Notes: generated by a model not told the origin, from the sequence alone. Positions 49,015 to 61,045 are shown, counted from the stretch's first letter. The stretch is 64,000 nt of DNA from Margaritifera margaritifera (GCA_029931535.1 JAQPZY010001495.1:3136001-3200000); one strand, 5' to 3'. Numbers and translations are program-made.

Positions 49015-50420
49015 AGGGTTCCCACACTTTTTTAAACAGAAATTTCCAGTCCTTCTCCAGGTTTTTTTCTATATGACATTTTTTTCAAAATTCATTATGA
49101 CCATTAATGAATGGAATTAAAAAAACAATTTGGGCTTAGAAAAAGTGCATTTTTAAAATCAAAAGTGGTTTCTATTTTGAGACTCACTTTGGGCTTAGAA
49201 AACATGCATTTTTAAAATCAAAAGCCGTTTCTATTTTGAGACTCTCCATAATATTTGAATTAGAATATGACCATGCACAAAACCACAGGATGTATCACTA
49301 GAAACAAATTCATATAAATGTGCATGTAACTCATTTTAGAAAAGGTTTTTTTAAATTTTGACATGAAGCCCTAAAAAATGATATACAAGTACCTTTGTAT
49401 AAAAGGAAATACTTCTTTTTTTGTTTAAATCCACTTAAACAGGTCTCAGGGGAAATTTTTCCAAGCACTCATCCTTGTGAATTGCAACAGATACTTGTCC
49501 CTGTCATCACTTTACTAAACAAGAGTACTATTAACACAACTTACGTTCTTACTAAAAAAAAAATTGGAACATAATATTTTCATGATCTGAACCAATTTTA
49601 GTATCAAGTTTGCTTCAGAGCTTGTGAAGGATAGAAAATGGTTTCCTAGGCCCTGCTTATGTCTGGTTGGTTCCCTAACACCTACTTTCAATATAGTCAG
49701 ACTATGGATGGTATATTTAAAGCAATCATTGCCAAGGACACAGAGAGCATGGGATTCTGTATTGAAAAATGCGCAAACAGTAGATTTCTACAGATTTAGC
49801 ATGGTCTGATAGTAAAATTCACCGAAAATGCAAGTTGCGGGAAAATTACTATTGATGATATTGCTTAACATCACACAAACTGCCAAATAATAAGCAAAAA
49901 TTTATCACAATACATTTTCATTAACTTTACATTTCAAAAGAGGAACTGGGGAAGATAAGCGTTATTATTTTTCTGTAACATTACCAAGATTACATGTCGC
50001 AGACATGTTGGCAGAGTGTGATACTAGACTGGTCTTCTTATTTTCTACAAAAGATACTGATATGGATTGGACTAAGGGGTAACCAGTCCATTTGAGCAAT
50101 CCGATCACTCTCATGCTTGGACTGACTATACAAATATGTTTGGGGCAAGCACTAAAATGATCCACAGCAATTGTATCTCAACTGACTGACGAGTTCTGCC
50201 ACCTCCAAAAATTCCCGTAAGAACTCAATAAATTTAACTCACGATCAGTTCATTTACAACTCAATTACATATTTTTTCTCTCATCAAGTGGAAGCTGAGA
50301 ATTCCCAGTTTTCCCCTGATTATGAACAATATTTGCAAAATTAAAGGACTTTTTCCAGTTGGAAACAAACCTATTCTTTCTCATGACTTTTTCCAGATTT
50401 CCAAGTAGCAAGGAAACCCT
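49015..50420. mobile_element. hAT-like non-autonomous element (1.4 kb)
   Basis: Starts AGGGTTCCCACAC and ends GGAAACCCT; the ends are imperfect inverted repeats with recurring tttccag / ctggaaa blocks. Flanks ctgaaacc (49007-49014) and atgaaact (50421-50428) agree at 6 of 8 bases, fitting an old 8-bp target duplication. An internal 55-bp tandem duplication (cttagaaaa-gtgcatttttaa) lies near 49134-49245. No transposase was seen. Confidence 0.6.
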
Positions 50421-51097
50421 ATGAAACTTTACTGAATTATTTTTTATCTGTTTGTCAGTTTGGCTGATGTTCTGATTAGCATCAGGGAATAAGGGACATC
50501 AAAGACAAAAATTGTGAGCCAAATTGCAACCGTGTTAAATCCAAATTCATTTACTTATTTTATGTTGAGTGCACATCAAGTTCTCTCAACTTATACAACA
50601 ACTTCTTGACAACTCGGATGTCGATGTCATGTGATCCTTGAGATGGGGGCAAGCAGAGTATCCAGAGGAAATAATCAACTTTGGATGGATGACCACACAC
50701 CATTGCACATGTCAAATTTCAGAACTGAACCAGGAACCACAGAGGTGTTATGCTTGGGGACTGCCTCTGCACTATCCACGCCACAATAGGCTCTAGCTAA
50801 TTAGCACATGATCCGAGCAGTTTTTAATAGAATTGCGTTATAATATACCTAAAAGTATGCTGCCTACTTTTGACTACTTTTCTCTTGCACTGCTTCTTAC
50901 TGAATAGCTTGATGACGTTAAAAACATTTTCAAGGCATTATTTGAATACTCAATGTCCATGTAATGACTGCCTTAACATTTAAGATGTACAGATGCAATG
51001 AGCATCAATTATTATACTTATTGAACAACAAGAGCCTTTGGCAGGAGACCTATATAGATGCTACATAAACGAATCATGTACTATAAATAAAATGTAC

Positions 51098-51204
51098 CTT
51101 TCCTCCACATTCGATTTTTCCTCCCTGCCTGACAGCAGCCTCAACAGCTTTCTTGTACAACTCCACTCCATTCCAAGTATGCATTGGTCCATACAACACT
51201 CCTT
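51098..51204 (-). CDS. ALDH7A1: ALDH7A1 exon (GVLYGPMHTWNGVELYKKAV)
   Basis: Acceptor 'tttgtttcttttag', donor gtacatt. Completes a Glu codon, then GVLYGPMHTWNGVELYKKAV and EAAVRQGGKIECGGK; phase 0 end. Confidence 0.95.
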
Positions 51205-53592
51205 CTAAAAGAAACAAACATAAAACATTATTTACGAAAGTCTTTTTAAGAACTGTGCTACAATGGTATACACAGACCCAAACCTAATCCAGATAAAATA
51301 TATATAATCTGGTACTAGTTACCAATGTTATCTAGATTAGGGTGACTAACAAAAACATCAACCAAAAAAGTGTAATTAATTGAAAAGGAACTGGAGGAAT
51401 AGTAAGCAATTTGCTCACATAAATATACACCCACCTTCCCACTTCAAACCATCACCCCTTGATGTAGATGAGTCTATAGTAAAAAACAGTGCATACTCCT
51501 TGAAATAGTGGGAGTAAAATGACTGGTCAACATACATATCTGACAATGATTAGCATAATATGTACTAAGTTTCACAGCTATCCACTAATAACTGTGAGAA
51601 CAGCAATAGATTAAATTGCCAGCTTTGAGTAAATTTTGTTTAAGTACAATTATATAAAAGGGTTGCTGGGCTATGGTGGTTACAAACAACATCACATGTG
51701 AAGATTTGAACTGTCATGGGCCATAATGCTATTTAAAAGAGAGCTGATGAGACAAAATCCCATAAAAGGCACATCCAGGGCTATGAGACACTGTACACAC
51801 CAACTGAATCAAAATATTCAATGGTTCCCGAGTTATGCTTGTTACAAGGATCTGCTGCAGAGGAGATGTAACACTGATGGAAAAAGGGCAATAACTCCAT
51901 CAAAACTGAACATGAAATTATGAAACCTTTAAAGGTAGCACCAAAACATTTTTGGATACAGCGTACTCTCTCATCTTTGAAGCTACCCCCTACCAAAATA
52001 AAGCTACATAACCAACATGTATACAATTTCAAACTCATTGAAGAATGTAAAAACTGAATCAGTAAACAGACTGGCATGACAAAGCTTATCTGTCTATGAT
52101 TACCCCTTTTAGACTCGCAACAATCCACTCTCCATAATTCGCTAAACTCCCTAAAACTCGCAATTTTCAACTGTATAAAGAACCTGTACTGAACAAAACC
52201 ACAGATATTTCACACATAAGGCAGTGACAATTGGCTCCCAGATATTACTTTAATGAAGAGGAAAGTGGACCATGAATGGACCAATTTCACACAAATTTAT
52301 TCACTATGAAAACTAAGGTAAACATATAAAAACAGAGCCAGAAGAAGATGGGCAACTGCTCATCTGCATTGTAAGCCAAAACTTCATCACATACCCAACT
52401 AGCACAAATGTGTTTCTGCACTTAAATCATCCCCTTGAGCATCCAATATGAAATCATGCATTGATGATACTAATGTAAATAATGAGGGAAAAACAGGAGA
52501 TAAAGTGTGTTTGTCTCTTCCATCAAGAATTTACCCCATGGCCAATTATACGAAATGGTTAAGTACTATCAAAAGACACATTTACATGTAATTGGTAATT
52601 CACCTATTAAGTAGCATCAAATTGTGTGCAAGGGTTGCAGAACTGTGCTAATTACAAGCAACATCCCATGTGAAGATGTGAAGTTAATTATCAAGGACCA
52701 TAACTCTAATCCGAAATGGAGCTGACGAAACAAAACCCATGAAAGCCATAATTAGGTCTATATAAAGACAAAGCACACACAAAATTGCATCAGAATATGT
52801 TGAGAGGTTCCTTAACTATGCTGGTTACATCTCTGCTGTGGTCGTGATGTAACACCAATTGAAAAGCCAATAACGCCATCATAACTAGACCTGAAAAGAT
52901 GATGCCTTTAAAAGGCTTTTCTACATGTAATAGGCAATTCACATAACCTGGCATCCATTTATGTGTAATGGTTGCAGAGCTATGCTGGTTACAAGAAGTG
53001 TGAATGGACAGACAGATGGATGAAATGATTACTATAGGGCACCCATATCTTGATATGGGGCCTTAATTATTGGATACATGGCTATATAAGAGACAAACTG
53101 AATTAACTGTCTTACTCTACCAGCGATGTCACACCAGCACATTTCACTGGTGACAATAGTTGAGATATACACCTTTTTATTTGAGGCTACATTCCTTAGA
53201 GTTTAAAGGCCATATATTCCCTTAAAAGATCTCATGTGAAATATTTTAAAATCTTTCAAAACAAATTTGTAAAACTCTGGAGTGAATCTGCCAAGACCAG
53301 CAGATTTTTCATTTTGTATATTAATAATTTACACTGAAATCTCATCTAAGAAAACAGGTTTTTCCAAATTAATCCTTGAATGTGTTATTGTCTAATACTG
53401 GGGTTTGAAAAATCGAGTGAAAAATATACTGAACTTTCTGAAATATTTTTAACTTCGACAACTAGTTAGTCTTAACACTTCTGCTTACGTTCATGAAACA
53501 TGCCAAATGATGTTTCTTTGAAAAGACAATATGCTAGAATCCTTTCTATTAATAGCTGAGGGAAGACATATTGATCTTCCAAAAAGACTTAC
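51205..53592. other. ALDH7A1 intron with dispersed repeats
   Basis: Two related blocks (about 51655-51950 and 52600-53070) share landmarks ggttgctgggctatg / ggttgcagaactgtg, catcacatgtgaagatttgaa, gagctgatgagacaaaatcc, and end with atggacagacagatgg. No further exon was recognised. Confidence 0.6.
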
Positions 53593-53677
53593 CATTAAGA
53601 GGGTCACCAATTTTAAGCTGACCATAGGCCTTCTTCAGTCTCTGAACAACTTCATCATGCACTTTTTCATGAATTAT
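53593..53677 (-). CDS. ALDH7A1: ALDH7A1 exon (VVQRLKKAYGQLKIGDP)
   Basis: Acceptor 'attttttgcag', donor gtaagtc. Encodes IIHEKVHDEVVQRLKKAYGQ then LKIGDPLN and one base. Confidence 0.96.
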
Positions 53678-53932
53678 CTGCAAAAAATATTTGTAAGAAA
53701 AGAAACTAAAAATGTGCTCATGGAACATGGATGCCCCACCACAGTGCCTTAAACTGACCTCAACATAAAACTGAACAAAGTTGTGAAAGACAGAAAAGGG
53801 TAACACTACATGCCCAACTACTGTAATGGTGGGGGATACAAAAAACTTTTATGATAAATATATTTAAAAGTTCTATCAAACCTGTCCTATAGACATCAAA
53901 ACATCTGATTTGAGAAACTGTCCTTTAAATTG

Positions 53933-54149
53933 CCGTATATACTTGCGTATAAGCCTGGTCCAAATGCAAACAACATAGACCCTGATCTGCCATCGCATAA
54001 TGCGCCGGCAGATCAGGGTCTATGTTGTTTGTTCTACTGATTAGTCCTTAAAAACTGCATAGACCCAGATATGCCGGTGCATTATGCGATGGGAGATCTG
54101 GGTCTATGCAGTTTGCAGTTGGTATTGGCTTATACGCGAGTATATATGG
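53933..54149. mobile_element. Double-hairpin MITE-like element
   Basis: Outer inverted repeats 53933-53955 and 54127-54149 agree at 21 of 23 positions. Inside are two consecutive hairpins. The first has 25-bp perfect arms (53967-53991 and 54007-54031, loop 53992-54006). The second has 19-bp perfect arms (54052-54070 and 54096-54114). The loops contain complementary 12-mers: atcgcataatgc (53992-54003) and gcattatgcgat (54079-54090). The second hairpin is a diverged, inverted copy of the first, sharing catagaccc and gcataatgc cores. 217 bp, no coding potential. Confidence 0.9.
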
Positions 54150-54699
54150 TAAAACTCCAAAAATCAGAATCCAAACTAAGTGTCTGTCAGCATAACGGGA
54201 AATAGATGCCTGTCACAAAACTAAATACAAACACGACACCTCAGTATACTACTTTCTCCTCTCCAAGTTAGACTGTCAAAAATGAAACAAAATTTTTTCA
54301 TTTGAAGACAAAAGCACAAAATTTGTGTTCATGATGTTTTCTAAATGCATGACCTAATTAAAAGGTCCTCCCTTATGCATCAAATATTTTATCCATTTTT
54401 TTTCTACACCAATGGACCTTTAAAACCTTCTTAACATAATAAAATATAATCACAAATGGTGATATGCACTGTTACTTCCCTCACCCTTCCCTTTTTCCCC
54501 ATGTTGCAATGAGGAAAGCTTCAAAAGTTTCAAGTCTGTAAGAAGAGATTCTACACATTTCAGCATGTGCAGCAAATTTTTTAAAGAATGTCCTCTGGTA
54601 CCATAAATGGGCCCCTGTGACAATGAAAAATATTTCAGAATAATGCAGAATTCCCAATTTTACCAATTTACTCTTGGAAATTTTATTCCCATTGAGTCT

Positions 54700-55265
54700 A
54701 ATTCTTTCATAAAAATGGCCCAGGTCCCATTGCCAAACACTCCTACAAAATCTGATTTGTATACATACTCCTAAAGAGACAGATTCACATAATTTTCAGG
54801 ACCCATTGCCAAACAACCATAGAAAAATCTCTTAAGTGTGTACATACTCCTGAAAAGGTAGATTCATACAATTCTCAGGCCCCATTGCCAAACAGCCCTA
54901 GAAAAATCTCTGAATTGTGTACATACTTCTAAAAGGGCATATTCACATAATTCTCAGGCCCCATTGCCAAACACCCCTAGAAAAATCTCTGAACTGTGTA
55001 TGTACTCCTGAAAGGGCAGATTCACATAATTCTCAGGCCCCATTGACAAACAGCCCTAGAAAAATCTAAAGTATGTACATACACCTGAAAGAGCAGATTC
55101 ACATAACTCTCAGGCCCCATTGACAAACAGCCCTAGAAAAATCTCTGAATCATGTACATACACCTGAAAGAGCAGATTCACATAATTCTCAGGCCCCACT
55201 GCCAAACACCCATAGAAAAATCTCTGAACGGTGTATATATTCCTGAAAGGGTCAAGTCACATAAC
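54700..55265. repeat. 79-bp tandem array, 7 units
   Basis: The landmark cattgccaaac (or variants) recurs near 54728, 54804, 54883, 54961, 55042, 55117 and 55196; units contain cacataattctcaggcccc, cctagaaaaatctctgaa and gtgtacatactcctgaaag. Confidence 0.93.
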
Positions 55266-55429
55266 TCCTACCTTTTCTTTGAAATGCTAATGAAAATTAA
55301 TTGTGTGTACACCTTTTCTCCATAAACCATTTTTTCATGTAATAATAGTCATAATACAAATAATGTAATTAATTGATTTCTGTTTTAACATGCAAATTTT
55401 TGTGCTTCACTTGTGGTCTGCTATAAATA

Positions 55430-56879
55430 CACCTCTCCTTCAATAACTTGCACACAATGGGGTCCAAAAACATAGACTGGGGCATAAGTGAGGGCGCAAG
55501 TTACCAAGGGACCTCTGAAAAAGTAAGAGAGAGATGGACATCGACAGTTGGAAGGTGGGCGGGGTTAAGTGGTTAAATACTTGTTTAATAATCATGTTGG
55601 GAATAATTGTTAATAAATAGCATTTTATAATGAAGTTCTTCACTTTTTTGTATAAATTACCTTTATTTTCAATATATCTAATCTCTGAAAGATCATTTAA
55701 AACATGACTCCAAGTAGTTTCAATACACATCACGTGTACCAGCAAAAACAGTGTATCAGGTCACTGGTTTTTGCATATAAAGGTGGATACTTTATAGTGT
55801 TACTGTAGATTCAAAATAAAACAAGATTCTTTATTTTAAAAAAGAGTGACATTTATTGAAAGTCTTTTTTTAAAACTGTTATATTAGTAAAATATTGATG
55901 CTGTGATTTCATTGCAAGTTATAGTGAAATTTCTGCTCATCCTTGAGCACACCTGTGAGAGCCATTTCGGGAATTTTAAGCTCACTATAAACTTTGGAAC
56001 TCACCTCTGTATAATGAACCCTATTTGTGAAACTAAGTTTTTCATTCACATAGAACACCTTTCACTACGTTCTTTTGCTATCGTTGATCACATTTGCTAA
56101 TGAGTATGGTAAACCACTGATTAAAGTTAGATACTTTAATTACCTTACATGTACTTACAGTGTTCAAATAGTCAATTGAAATAAGCTGACATAACACACG
56201 ACCATGACCACTAGCTCTTAAGTAGGTAGGATTTTACATGCCTTTTAACAACCCATTTAGTTGATTTGATAGAAAAGACTAATTAACCTGATAATACAAT
56301 ACAGGTCAACTTTTAATTGATTGTAACAATGCAACAAACACTTCTGCAAGTCAGAGATCACAACACAGTCAGTACTTAATTAGGTTCTCATGGAAATGCT
56401 CGTAGGCATCGCTGTGATAGTCAATTGACACTTTTTCATGTTTGATTACAAGAGGGCATATTGCATTTATGATGATTACACTGAAACCAAATTAAAAGAT
56501 AAAACTGAACACAAATTTCACTTGACAAGACTTATTTGTTATTTATTTCTAAAATTATTGCCACCAGTAGGCATTACTGACATTTTAATTGATATTTTTG
56601 TCATATATTGTTATGTACAGTGTATTGAGAAAATATCTTTTCCAAGAAAATCTACTAAAATATGTGATTTCTTATTACAACTTGCGAATTTCACGATGTT
56701 GATTCTAAATTTCTGGGCACTAACCACCATTTTCTTCGATGAAAAAACCAGCAAAATTTAAAGGTTTCATTTACCATCTTTGATCACGATTTGCTTCACA
56801 TGCAACAAATAAGGGCCAATTCTTTTCATTAGAAGCAGGTTCATGAGTTATCAGGGTGCATGTTATCGAGGGAGAGGTG
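55430..56879 (-). mobile_element. TA-flanked inverted-repeat element, copy 2 (1.45 kb)
   Basis: Left end CACCTCTCCTTCAATAACTT, right end GTTATCGAGGGAGAGGTG, TA on both sides (55428-55429, 56880-56881). Same family as 43761-45275 but inverted. The right end is only 58 bases from the ALDH7A1 exon at 56938. Confidence 0.82.
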
Positions 56880-56937
56880 TACATGTAGTTCCACTGAATC
56901 TAGGAAGTCAAGCATGTCTATGCAAGCTAGTTCATAC

Positions 56938-57032
56938 CAGTCGTCGTGTGGTAGTACATCTCTGTCCTGCAGTTCCAGCACAGGCAAACAATGCCGATCT
57001 AACAACCATGTCAAGATCTGCATCCTCATTTA
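56938..57032 (-). CDS. ALDH7A1: ALDH7A1 catalytic-Cys exon
   Basis: Acceptor 'tgttttttag', donor gtatgaac. Two bases complete a Val codon, then [20 protein letters not shown] and [11 protein letters not shown]. The Cys of GQRCTT (codon 56956-56958) is the ALDH nucleophile. Phase 0 end. Confidence 0.97.
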
Positions 57033-57236
57033 CTAAAAAACATTTAGATTATTAGAAGTCAGATGTTATTTAATTCAATTGTGGAAGGAGTTACAGCAGC
57101 TGCAAGAAGATAAGAAAAACAAAAATACCTCAATCCACTAACAATATAACACCTGGATCACCCCTTATATATTAATATTTCTTGCTTACCATACAATAAT
57201 ATTATTAATTCTAATACAAAAAAACCAATAAAGTAG

Positions 57237-57415
57237 AGCCTGTCTTGACAGACCACACCTTCCACCAAAAAATAATGGTCTCTCAAGACAGGTGGTCTCT
57301 CATGACAGGTCATTACACTACCAATATATAATCATTAAATCTGTGCATGGAGAACCCTGTCTCTCAAGACAGGTGTTTTCTCATAGCAGTGGTCTCTCAA
57401 TATACAGGTTTTACT
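57237..57415. mobile_element. MITE-like sequence related to 23979-24051
   Basis: Repeated ggtctctcaagacaggtgg-type blocks in direct order, with cctgtcttgacagaccacac at the left and caggttttact at the right. Probably an element with internal duplications. Confidence 0.5.
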
Positions 57416-57589
57416 GTGTGAAGTTTTCTTCACCCAAGTCTTGGATACATTGTGGTCAAGATCTAACAATTTGCTACGAAACAGCAAAAGTACCGTGACT
57501 GGCACATTATACACCAACCTCATATTTAACAGTGCTCTATGCAGGCACAAAACACACTAAACATAATGCAGAAACCATTATTTTCATAT

Positions 57590-58460
57590 TACACTAACCA
57601 TGACCTTGACTTCTGACCTTTAGACCCCCAGAATCTACAGGTTTCTTTATTACTTTAAGTACAAACCATACAGAAAGTTTGGTCAAGGAACTTGTTCTAG
57701 AACAAACTTTATTCAGCAAAAAACATTTTTCTTTGAGCCACAATGACTTTGGCATTTAGACTTCTGACCCCCAAATAAACAGGCCTCTTTCATACCTTAT
57801 GTGCAAGCCTATCACAATCTTTGGTCAAGGTATTTGATTTACAACAAAAGTTATTATCCAAAAACAATTTTTCTTCTTCAGTCACAATGACCTTGACCTT
57901 TGACTTTTTGACCCCCAAATCAATAGATCTTCTTATCAACATGTTAAGTCATCCACTATTTTCTAGTGATGGTACACAGTCGATAACTTTAATTTTTTTG
58001 CAGAACCATTTTTCTTGTTTCTGTCACACTGACCTTGACCTTTGACCTTTTTACCCCAAACATCAACAAGTTTCTTCCTTACCCCAAGTGAATGTCAGCT
58101 ACAAATGTTTTGGGCAAGTATGTGATGCAGAACTAATGGTATTGTGCGGAAACCATTCTGATTCTTTCAGTTAGTGACGTTGACCTTTGACCCCCAAATG
58201 ATTCGGTTCTATCTTACCCCAACTGCAAGCCATCCACAGAATTTGATACCTGCAGATGGTGGACGAGTTATTGTGCAGAAACCATTGTTATTCATTCTGT
58301 CAGTGACCTTGACTTTCAACTCCAAAATCATCAGGGTTCTTCCTTACATCAAGTACAAGCCATGCACAAAGCCTGATAACTATAGATAGTGGACAACTTG
58401 AGTTATTGTGCAAAAAATAACTTGAAAACAACTGGTCAAATGGACAACATCATAACATAG
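57590..58460. repeat. Degenerate tandem repeat rich in TGACCT half-sites
   Basis: Five or six units of about 140 bp: tgaccttgacctttgac, a 'gacccccaaatca' block, 'ttcttaccccaagt', 'caagccat-cac-aaa' and 'gttattgtgcagaaacca'. A related block lies at 17460-18290 in the POLK intron. Confidence 0.8.
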
Positions 58461-58963
58461 TACGTCACACCCTATGGTCGGCATATAAATATCTAAATTT
58501 ATTGTCTCTGCTGTAACAAATGTTGAGCCAAAAATATAGTTATAACCTTTTGACCCAACAATTAAATAGGCTGTTCCAGATCCTAATGAGCCTAAAATAA
58601 TGCTCTTAAATTGATATGGCAATTTCAACCAAAGCTAATTCAAGAAAATACTAGAGAGTGCCTGAAATACCTAGACAAATACGGACAGTGCCTGATCTAC
58701 CTAGAAAAATGCAGTGTTGCATCCAGGAATTTACCAGAAACTGTACTCAACCTCTCCCAAATGGGGGGATGTACCACAGCTTATGGGTGAAGGGGTGGCT
58801 TACTCTTGAAATTGATACAGTTTTTCCTAATTTTACCATTTAATGGGGATTCTGGGTAAACAGTTTTCTTTCTTTTCTCTCTTTCCAGCATCTGATAGCT
58901 TCCCCCTAATCAAAGGATTTTGATGCACCCCATTCTAATTGTGGTATTTTCAATACAAAAGAT

Positions 58964-59195
58964 GGGGCCCGGGTGTCCAAGTGATCTAAGGTGCTCGCCT
59001 TTACAGATCACTCACATCTCACCTCATTCCATGTGGGTTCAAGTCTCAGCTTGAACAACGTGGGTATGTGAGAAAGCTTGCCAAAGGCTTCATGTGGATG
59101 GGTGGTTTTCCCCAGAATCTTCCTCCGCCAAATATGCTGGCCGCCACGTATAATCTATCATGTGCTGAAAAGTGGTGTTAAACCTCACAGAATGG
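58964..59195 (+). mobile_element. tRNA-derived SINE
   Basis: tRNA-like 5' part: A-box-like gtgtccaagtgatctaagg (58973-58991) and B-box-like GGTTCAAGTCT (59036-59046) about 45 bases apart, matching RNA polymerase III internal promoters. It is followed by a conserved-looking body (cctccgccaaatatgctggc) and agtggtgttaaacctca at the 3' end. Not a functional tRNA: no acceptor stem could be closed. Confidence 0.72.
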
Positions 59196-59291
59196 GGGAA
59201 ATCTAGCAATCCTGGATGCAACACAGCAAATGGCTATATTTTAAATTGAATGTAAATAGTTCTTCAGAGATTTAAAAACTGCACTACTTAC

Positions 59292-59333
59292 CAATAATAG
59301 CATTGTTTCCACCAAGTTCCAGTAAGAACTTTC
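59292..59333 (-). CDS. ALDH7A1: ALDH7A1 exon with general-base Glu
   Basis: Short 42-base exon between 'gattcttttcaag' and donor gtaagtag. It encodes KFLLELGGNNAII with split codons at both ends; the last base plus TA of the next exon gives Val. Glu of LELGG (59317-59319) is the ALDH general base. Confidence 0.9.
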
Positions 59334-60116
59334 CTTGAAAAGAATCAACAGAGAACTGAGTTTCAGACAATAATAATTTAATAAGAAAAATTGAAACTTT
59401 AAAATTCAAAGTCTATCTAATCAAGAAATGCTAGTAAACATGATACTGAAATCATCAACTGTAAATTTAATTATTCATGAATGTATTTTATTATCAACTT
59501 GCAAGAATTTCAATTATAGATTAAGAATACATTCTGAAGACTCTACAGTATTCCATAATAAAGCAATTACATATATGTAAAACTTGCATACATAAATACA
59601 TTTAAACATGGTGGATGTGAAGCCTGTTACTGTCAAATTAATTCATTTATTTTAGTGATTATCAATTTTCATGGCTTTACAAAAAATTATATTTTTGTCA
59701 GTACTTTTAAATTCATGGCTTGGGGAATGGGCCCAATCATTTAACTGAAAGATTATTCTTAGTTTTTGTGATTAGCTGAAGCCATAAAATCCACAAAATT
59801 TGGTCACCCACAAAAAATAATGAATTTAAAGTAATTTTTATGGGCCAGCATTTTGTAATACAAATATATTTTTTAACCTTCTGTCATTAACAAAGTGATT
59901 TTCATGAAAAAGGTTACTTTTTTTCATAAATTTTTGTGAAAATATCATCAGGCACCAACCAAGAAGTGACATTCTAAGTTTGAAGTCAGCCGCTACACGT
60001 TACCTTTCTGCCTTGAGTTAACAATGATCAGTGAGGAAATACATTTGACACTGGTCTGCACCTTCGATGCTGAGCTTTGATGTTCTATATAGTACCAATG
60101 TTTCAAAATTAACATT
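59334..60116. other. ALDH7A1 intron; no recognised feature
   Basis: AT-rich sequence between the exon and transposon copy 2. No exon was seen. Confidence 0.5.
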
Positions 60117-60303
60117 CGGCTAAAACACGGTATTGGTGCTGAGAGTAGTCTCACTCACTTAAAAAATTGAAATGTTTGATAGAACATTTCAATGAAGCTC
60201 ATTATATACCCTAGGGTGTCCCCTAGTCAGATCAAGTTAGATTTAGCTTGAACATGCATGCGATTTTGTTTAACCATTATTTCAATTCATTGGTATAACA
60301 ACA

Positions 60304-61021
60304 GTTACAGACACTACACTTGGTGTATAACATGCAAGAAAAACAGCATGAAAACTTTAAAACTTTATTTTTTTTCACAGTAACATCAGTAACAGGATAT
60401 CAACATTTAAAGTAAACAACATAACTGGAAGTGGTAAACAACTTAATAACAAAATCAAAACATCTATGACAAAGGTATCACTAAGAAAAAAAACCTAACC
60501 ATGAAACTTTTGCATAACAAACATAAAAGACATAGAATAATCTTATTTAGGCATTTATCTAACACCAAGAAGAATATTTAAACAAACAAAATCATTAATA
60601 CTGGCCAAAAGTATTGCAAACTTCCATAAGAGTCAGAAGTACATTGTCCATAAAATTGGTTACAGACACTACAAAACTATAGCATTTCAATACAGCTGCA
60701 GAACCATACATATCTCCATAAAATTCACTTCAAAAATAATTCAACATGAACACATTGACTAGAATTATTCATTAAATGAATGTTGATTAGTTAATAAAAT
60801 GATAAAACCACATTGTAACAGGTATATGTCCAATACTTGTGTTAAAATTATGAACTGGTAAATAGCACTTGAAAGTTTAATACTAAATAGTGTTTGTAAG
60901 AGTAAAATATTGAAGTATAATGAATGTTCAATAAATCATAGTCACTAAAGTATTGTTCAACCCAAGGTGCTGACTCAAACACAGACCCATATGTGATTGA
61001 TCTTAAGGTTACAGACACTAC
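60304..61021. promoter_or_regulatory. Right subterminal 14-bp motif cluster, copy 2 (3 sites)
   Basis: GTTACAGACACTAC at 60304-60317, 60659-60672 and 61008-61021; identical in sequence and spacing to copy 1. Confidence 0.85.
60364..60369 (-). terminator. Polyadenylation signal of transposase, copy 2
   Basis: TTTATT on the + strand, AATAAA in element orientation, 677 bases after the transposase stop. Confidence 0.6.
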
Positions 61022-61045
61022 ACATTAAACCTTGACTTTATATTG

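Larger units (their letters stand above)
48227..51097. other. ALDH7A1 intron with repeats
   Basis: Contains a GAT/AAT microsatellite (48288-48500), a repeat end near 48797-48870 and a 1.4-kb hAT-like element (49015-50420). The remainder is unassigned. Confidence 0.6.
53678..56937. other. ALDH7A1 intron with structured repeats
   Basis: Contains a nested double-hairpin element (53933-54149), a 79-bp array (54700-55265) and a TA-flanked element (55430-56879). Confidence 0.7.
57033..59291. other. ALDH7A1 intron with repeats
   Basis: Contains MITE-like sequence (57237-57415), a TGACCT-rich repeat block (57590-58460) and a SINE (58964-59195). Confidence 0.65.
21699..59333 (-). other. ALDH7A1: ALDH7A1 (antiquitin) gene, C-terminal half, nine exons
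   Basis: NAD-dependent alpha-aminoadipic semialdehyde dehydrogenase, the lysine-degradation enzyme converting the semialdehyde to alpha-aminoadipate; family members act in cytosol and mitochondria as tetramers. Nine exons on the - strand with GT-AG borders and consistent phases encode 248 residues to the stop, about half of the usual length of roughly 510. Diagnostic peptides are LLELGGNNAII (general-base Glu), [13 protein letters not shown] (nucleophilic Cys, codon 56956-56958), [48 protein letters not shown] and the C-terminus TINYSKELPLAQGIKFE. N-terminal exons must lie beyond 64000. Both copies of the recent transposon sit in its introns. The coding sequence shows no disruption. Confidence 0.95.

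Noticed and set aside
56438..56761. 107-aa + frame with hydrophobic segments, considered as a membrane protein
   Set aside because: Lies within the TA-flanked inverted-repeat element; the corresponding part of the other copy is not open, so it is a chance frame.
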